64,000 nt of DNA from Palaemon carinicauda (Eukaryota > Arthropoda > Malacostraca > Decapoda > Palaemonidae). The stretch spans positions 320,802,539 through 320,866,538 of the forward strand of contig NC_090725.1 of NCBI RefSeq assembly GCF_036898095.1, given 5' to 3'. Positions within the stretch are counted from its first letter, which is position 1; each line of letters starts with the position of its first letter. Below, piece after piece: positions 61,458 through 64,000 of the stretch. The notes beneath the pieces were generated by a model that did no database searches, had not been told where the DNA came from, and was given only the letters and a program-made list of their open reading frames with translations. The translations under genes were made by a program, and so were the position numbers.

Positions 61458-62334
61458 GGTTCTCTCCAGGTTGAGGGAGTGAATTTTCCCAATTGTTTAT
61501 TTCTTTGCTAAAAGTCTTCCTTTTACCTATCAGAAGGCCGTGATATGTGTAGAATTCATCTCCAGCCTCTATAATGCCCCCCCCTGGTCATCAACGCCCC
61601 CCTTATGTTAATAGAAAAAATACGAAATATCATTAGTAATTTTCTAATTTTTATAGGTTACCCCTTTAAAACTGTTCAAATACGTTTTCTGATATCAGTG
61701 ATAACAAAGAAAATGGGCTCAGGGGAGACTATGATTTTATATCCAATATTTTCGTCATCAGACAAAAATCGTAATTTCTCGTTTTTTCTTTTTCGGGAGA
61801 GGGGTGTATTTCTTTGCTTGTCCTGCTCTTATGCCTTAAGTAATATAATATTTAGATGTTTTAGGCCATTAAGTGACATAATACCTAGAAAAACACAGAA
61901 GGTTTTTTCCCTAAATCGAAATTTTAATTTTTGGTGAATATTTATTTCTAGGTATCCCTCCATCACCAGCCGGGGTTTCACTACCTAACCTAACCTAACC
62001 TCCTCGTTTTTTTCTTTCTGTGTGCTTATTTACTGTTCGATTTTGATAAAACTTGGTCTGCTTGTTCCATATGGATAAACAAACATAATTACAGAGCGAA
62101 TTTCAATTCAAGACATTAGTTTCTCACTGGTCACCAAACAACTTTAAGTCGCTAGCTCCAATTTTCACATTTTTATTCATAAAATCCTTTATTTTCCCTG
62201 TAGGATGATAAAACTTACAGAGGATATGCCTTATTATAGTGCTAATAATGCCTCAAAATTTCATTAGCCTGTCTTGATTAGTGTATTTTTGGCAAATATT
62301 TTTACAATTAGCACCCTCTCAACCCGGAGCCCCC
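61458..62334. mobile_element. 877-bp DNA-transposon-like insertion with imperfect inverted ends and AAG duplication
   Basis: Sequence unrelated to the satellite interrupts a monomer between TTTAAG and AAGTATTTG. The left end GGTTCTCTCCAGGTTGAGGG and the complement of the right end (GGGGGCTCCGGGTTGAGAGG) form imperfect inverted repeats sharing TCC-GGTTGAG. AAG occurs on both sides, as a 3-bp target duplication would. C-runs, AT-rich filler and a CCTAA stretch are present. A 110-codon open frame (61605-61937) has no recognisable domain. The superfamily is unassigned; 3-bp duplication with GG-type ends fits several DNA transposon groups. Confidence 0.7.
61983..62001 (-). repeat. Short CCTAA (TTAGG) telomere-type stretch
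   Basis: Three perfect CCTAA units plus CCT. TTAGG is the ancestral arthropod telomere repeat. Here it lies inside an insertion and is far too short to be a telomere. Confidence 0.85.
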
Positions 62335-63401
62335 AAGTATTTGAACGTTATAGATTCTGTCTGAGGGAAAATCCGGCAGTATTTTTAGTCTTCTTTAAGT
62401 ATTTGAACGTTATAGATGCTGTCTGAGGGAAAATCCAGCAGTATTTTTAGTTTTCTTTAAGTATTTGAACGTTTTAGATGCAGTCTGGGCGAAGATTTGT
62501 CAGTAATTTCAGTCTTTTCGAAGAATTTTGAACGTTATAGATGCTGTGTCAGCTAAAATCTGGCAGTATTTTTAGTCTTCTTTACGTATTTGAACGTTAT
62601 AGATGCTGTCTGAGGGAAAATTCGGCAGTATTTTTAGTCTTCTTTAAGTATTTGAACGTTATAGATGCTGTCTGAGGTAACATCCGGCAGTATTTTTAGT
62701 CTTCTTTAAGTATTTGAACGTTTTAGCTGCAGTCTGAGCTAAGATTTGGCAGTAATTTCAGTCTTTTCGAAGTATTTTGAACGTTATAGATGCTGTGTGA
62801 GCTAAAATCTGGCAGTATTTTTATTCTTTAAGTATTTGAACGTTATAGATGCTGTCTGAGTGAAAATCCGGCAGTATTTTTAGTCTTCTTTAAGTATTTG
62901 AACGTTATAGATGCTGTCTGAGGGAAAATCTGGCAGTATTTTTAGTCTTCTTTAAGTATTTGAACGTTTTAGATGCAGTCTGAGCGAAGATTTGGCAGTA
63001 ATTTCAGTCTTTTCGAAGTATTTTGAACGTTATAGATGCTGTGTGAGCTAAAATCTGGCAGTATTTTTAGTCTTTTTTAAGTATTTGAACGTTATAGATG
63101 CTGTCTGAGGGAAAATCCGGCAGTATTTTTAGTCTTCTTTAAGTATTTGATCGTTATAGATGCTGTCTGGGGGAAAATCCGGCAGTATTTTTAGTCTTCT
63201 TTAAGTATTTGAACGTTAAAGATGCTGTCTGAGGGAAAATCCGGCAGTATTTTTAGTCTTCTTTAAGTATTTGAACGTTTTAGATGCAGTCTGAGCGAAG
63301 ATTTGGAAGTAATTTCAGTCTTTTCGAAGTATTTTGACCGTTATAGATGCTGTGTGAGCTAAAATCTGGCAGTATTTTTAGTCTTCTCGAAATATTTTTA
63401 A

Positions 63402-64000
63402 CGCTGTAGATCTTTTTGATGGAAGGGTTGACAGTAATTTTAATCTTCTCAAAGTATTTGGAACGTTATATATGCTTCTGGGGGAAGATATGGAAGTGAT
63501 TTTAATCTTTTTGGAGTATTTTGAAAGTTATTGAAGCTATCTGAGCGAGCATCTGGCAGTAATTTTAGTCTTCTCAAAGTATTTTGAACGTTATAAATGC
63601 TTTCTGTGGGAAGATTTGGCAGTGATTTCAGTCGTCTCGGAGTATTTTGAACGTTATAAATGCTTTCTGCGGGAAGATTTGGCAGTGATTTTAGTCTTTT
63701 CGAAGTATTTGGAACGTTATAAATGCATTCTGCGGGAAGATTTGGCAGTGATTTTAGTCTTTTCGAAGTATTTTGAACGTTATAAATGCTTTTTGCGGGA
63801 AGATTTGGCAGTGATTTTAGTCTTTTCGAAGTATTTTGAACGTTAAAAATGCTTTCTGCGGGAAGATTTGGCAGTGATTTTAGTCGTTTCAAAGTATTGT
63901 GAACGCTATAAATGCTGTGTGAGGGAAGATCTGGCAGTAATTTTAGTCTTTTCGAAGTACTTGGAACGTTATAGATGCTCCTGAGCGAAGATCTGTAAGT
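63402..64000 (+). repeat. Higher-order unit 11, partial
   Basis: Starts with the unit marker. Its 63-bp block is one monomer shorter than in unit 10, and the window ends before the spacer. Confidence 0.9.

Larger units (their letters stand above)
57242..63401 (+). repeat. Higher-order unit 10 (6,160 bp; 5,280 bp without the insertion)
   Basis: Head 1,370 bp, spacer 58612-58825, arm 3,696 bp after removing the 877-bp insertion and its duplication. The arm contains a local amplification: TCTCTGAGGG starts at 60420, 60731, 60980 and 61291, spacings 311, 249 and 311, i.e. five, four and five monomers. Confidence 0.9.
6517..64000 (+). repeat. 62/63-bp satellite array with higher-order structure, continues past the window
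   Basis: Head-to-tail monomers of 62 or 63 bp in a single orientation fill the rest of the window apart from the spacers and three insertions. The shared core words are GAACGTTATAGATGCTGT, GGCAGTA and TTAGTCTTC. Three main types recur: type A (63 bp, GAACGTTTTAGATGCAGT and TTTTCGAAG), type B (62 bp, GTGTGAGCTAAAATC), and type C (62 bp, GTCTGAGGGAAAATCC). Order A-B-C-C gives about 249 bp and A-B-C-C-C about 311 bp. No inversion of orientation was seen. The family itself is not one I recognise. Confidence 0.97.

Noticed and set aside
61605..61937. 110-codon open frame in the 877-bp insertion
   Set aside because: AT-rich, low-complexity product with no domain; probably chance.
61983..62001. Chromosome end
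   Set aside because: Only three CCTAA units inside an insertion, with the satellite continuing on both sides.
7441..64000. CRISPR array
   Set aside because: Repeats are contiguous with no unique spacers of regular size, and the window is eukaryotic.

Overview
The window is eukaryotic and non-genic in the ordinary sense. It holds nested transposable elements (about 1-5,590) followed by a very long satellite array (about 6,517 to the right edge). An arthropod, probably a decapod crustacean, is the best guess. The support is a CsRn1-type Ty3/gypsy element, a short CCTAA (arthropod telomere-type) stretch, and a 3'-tail repeat with a TAA-repeat end that I recall from shrimp-like genomes. The taxon is inference, not proof. 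I found no host gene, rRNA, tRNA or CRISPR.

Left region. A 4,437-bp LTR retrotransposon (803-5239) has two 255-bp LTRs that differ at only two positions, a 4-bp ACTC target duplication, a tRNA-Trp-type primer site, a CHCC Gag finger, and protease, RT, RNase H and integrase in Ty3/gypsy order. It landed inside the 3' end of an older non-LTR retrotransposon ORF on the minus strand; the two halves (734-802 and 5240-5585) read in one frame once the LTR element is ignored. The LTR element is broken by four in-frame stops and four one-base frame changes, three of them in clear homopolymer runs. One stop replaces the tyrosine of the RT YxDD motif. A perfect A AAA AAC slippery heptamer lies at the gag/pol junction.

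Satellite region. Monomers are 62 or 63 bp, all in one orientation. They form tetramers (about 249 bp) and pentamers (about 311 bp), and these sit in higher-order units of 2.4-5.3 kb (ten complete units plus one partial from 12,761). Each unit has a head of exactly 1,370 bp (1,307 in one unit, exactly one 63-bp monomer fewer), then a 213-214 bp segment that is not made of monomers, then a tetramer/pentamer arm of 0.9-3.7 kb whose length changes in whole-monomer steps. Shared variants show that about 8.4 kb (two units) was itself duplicated in tandem. The left edge (6,517-7,440) is the most diverged part, as expected at an array margin.

Insertions in the array. Two 2.8-kb non-autonomous piggyBac-like elements (34856-37661 and 42865-45668) have TTAA duplications, inverted ends and four internal repeats of about 375 bp. 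A third 877-bp element (61458-62334) has imperfect inverted ends, an AAG duplication and the CCTAA stretch. All three entered at the same short site in the monomer. Long open frames exist on both strands of the satellite, but most begin without ATG and reflect the 63-bp period; I do not call them genes.
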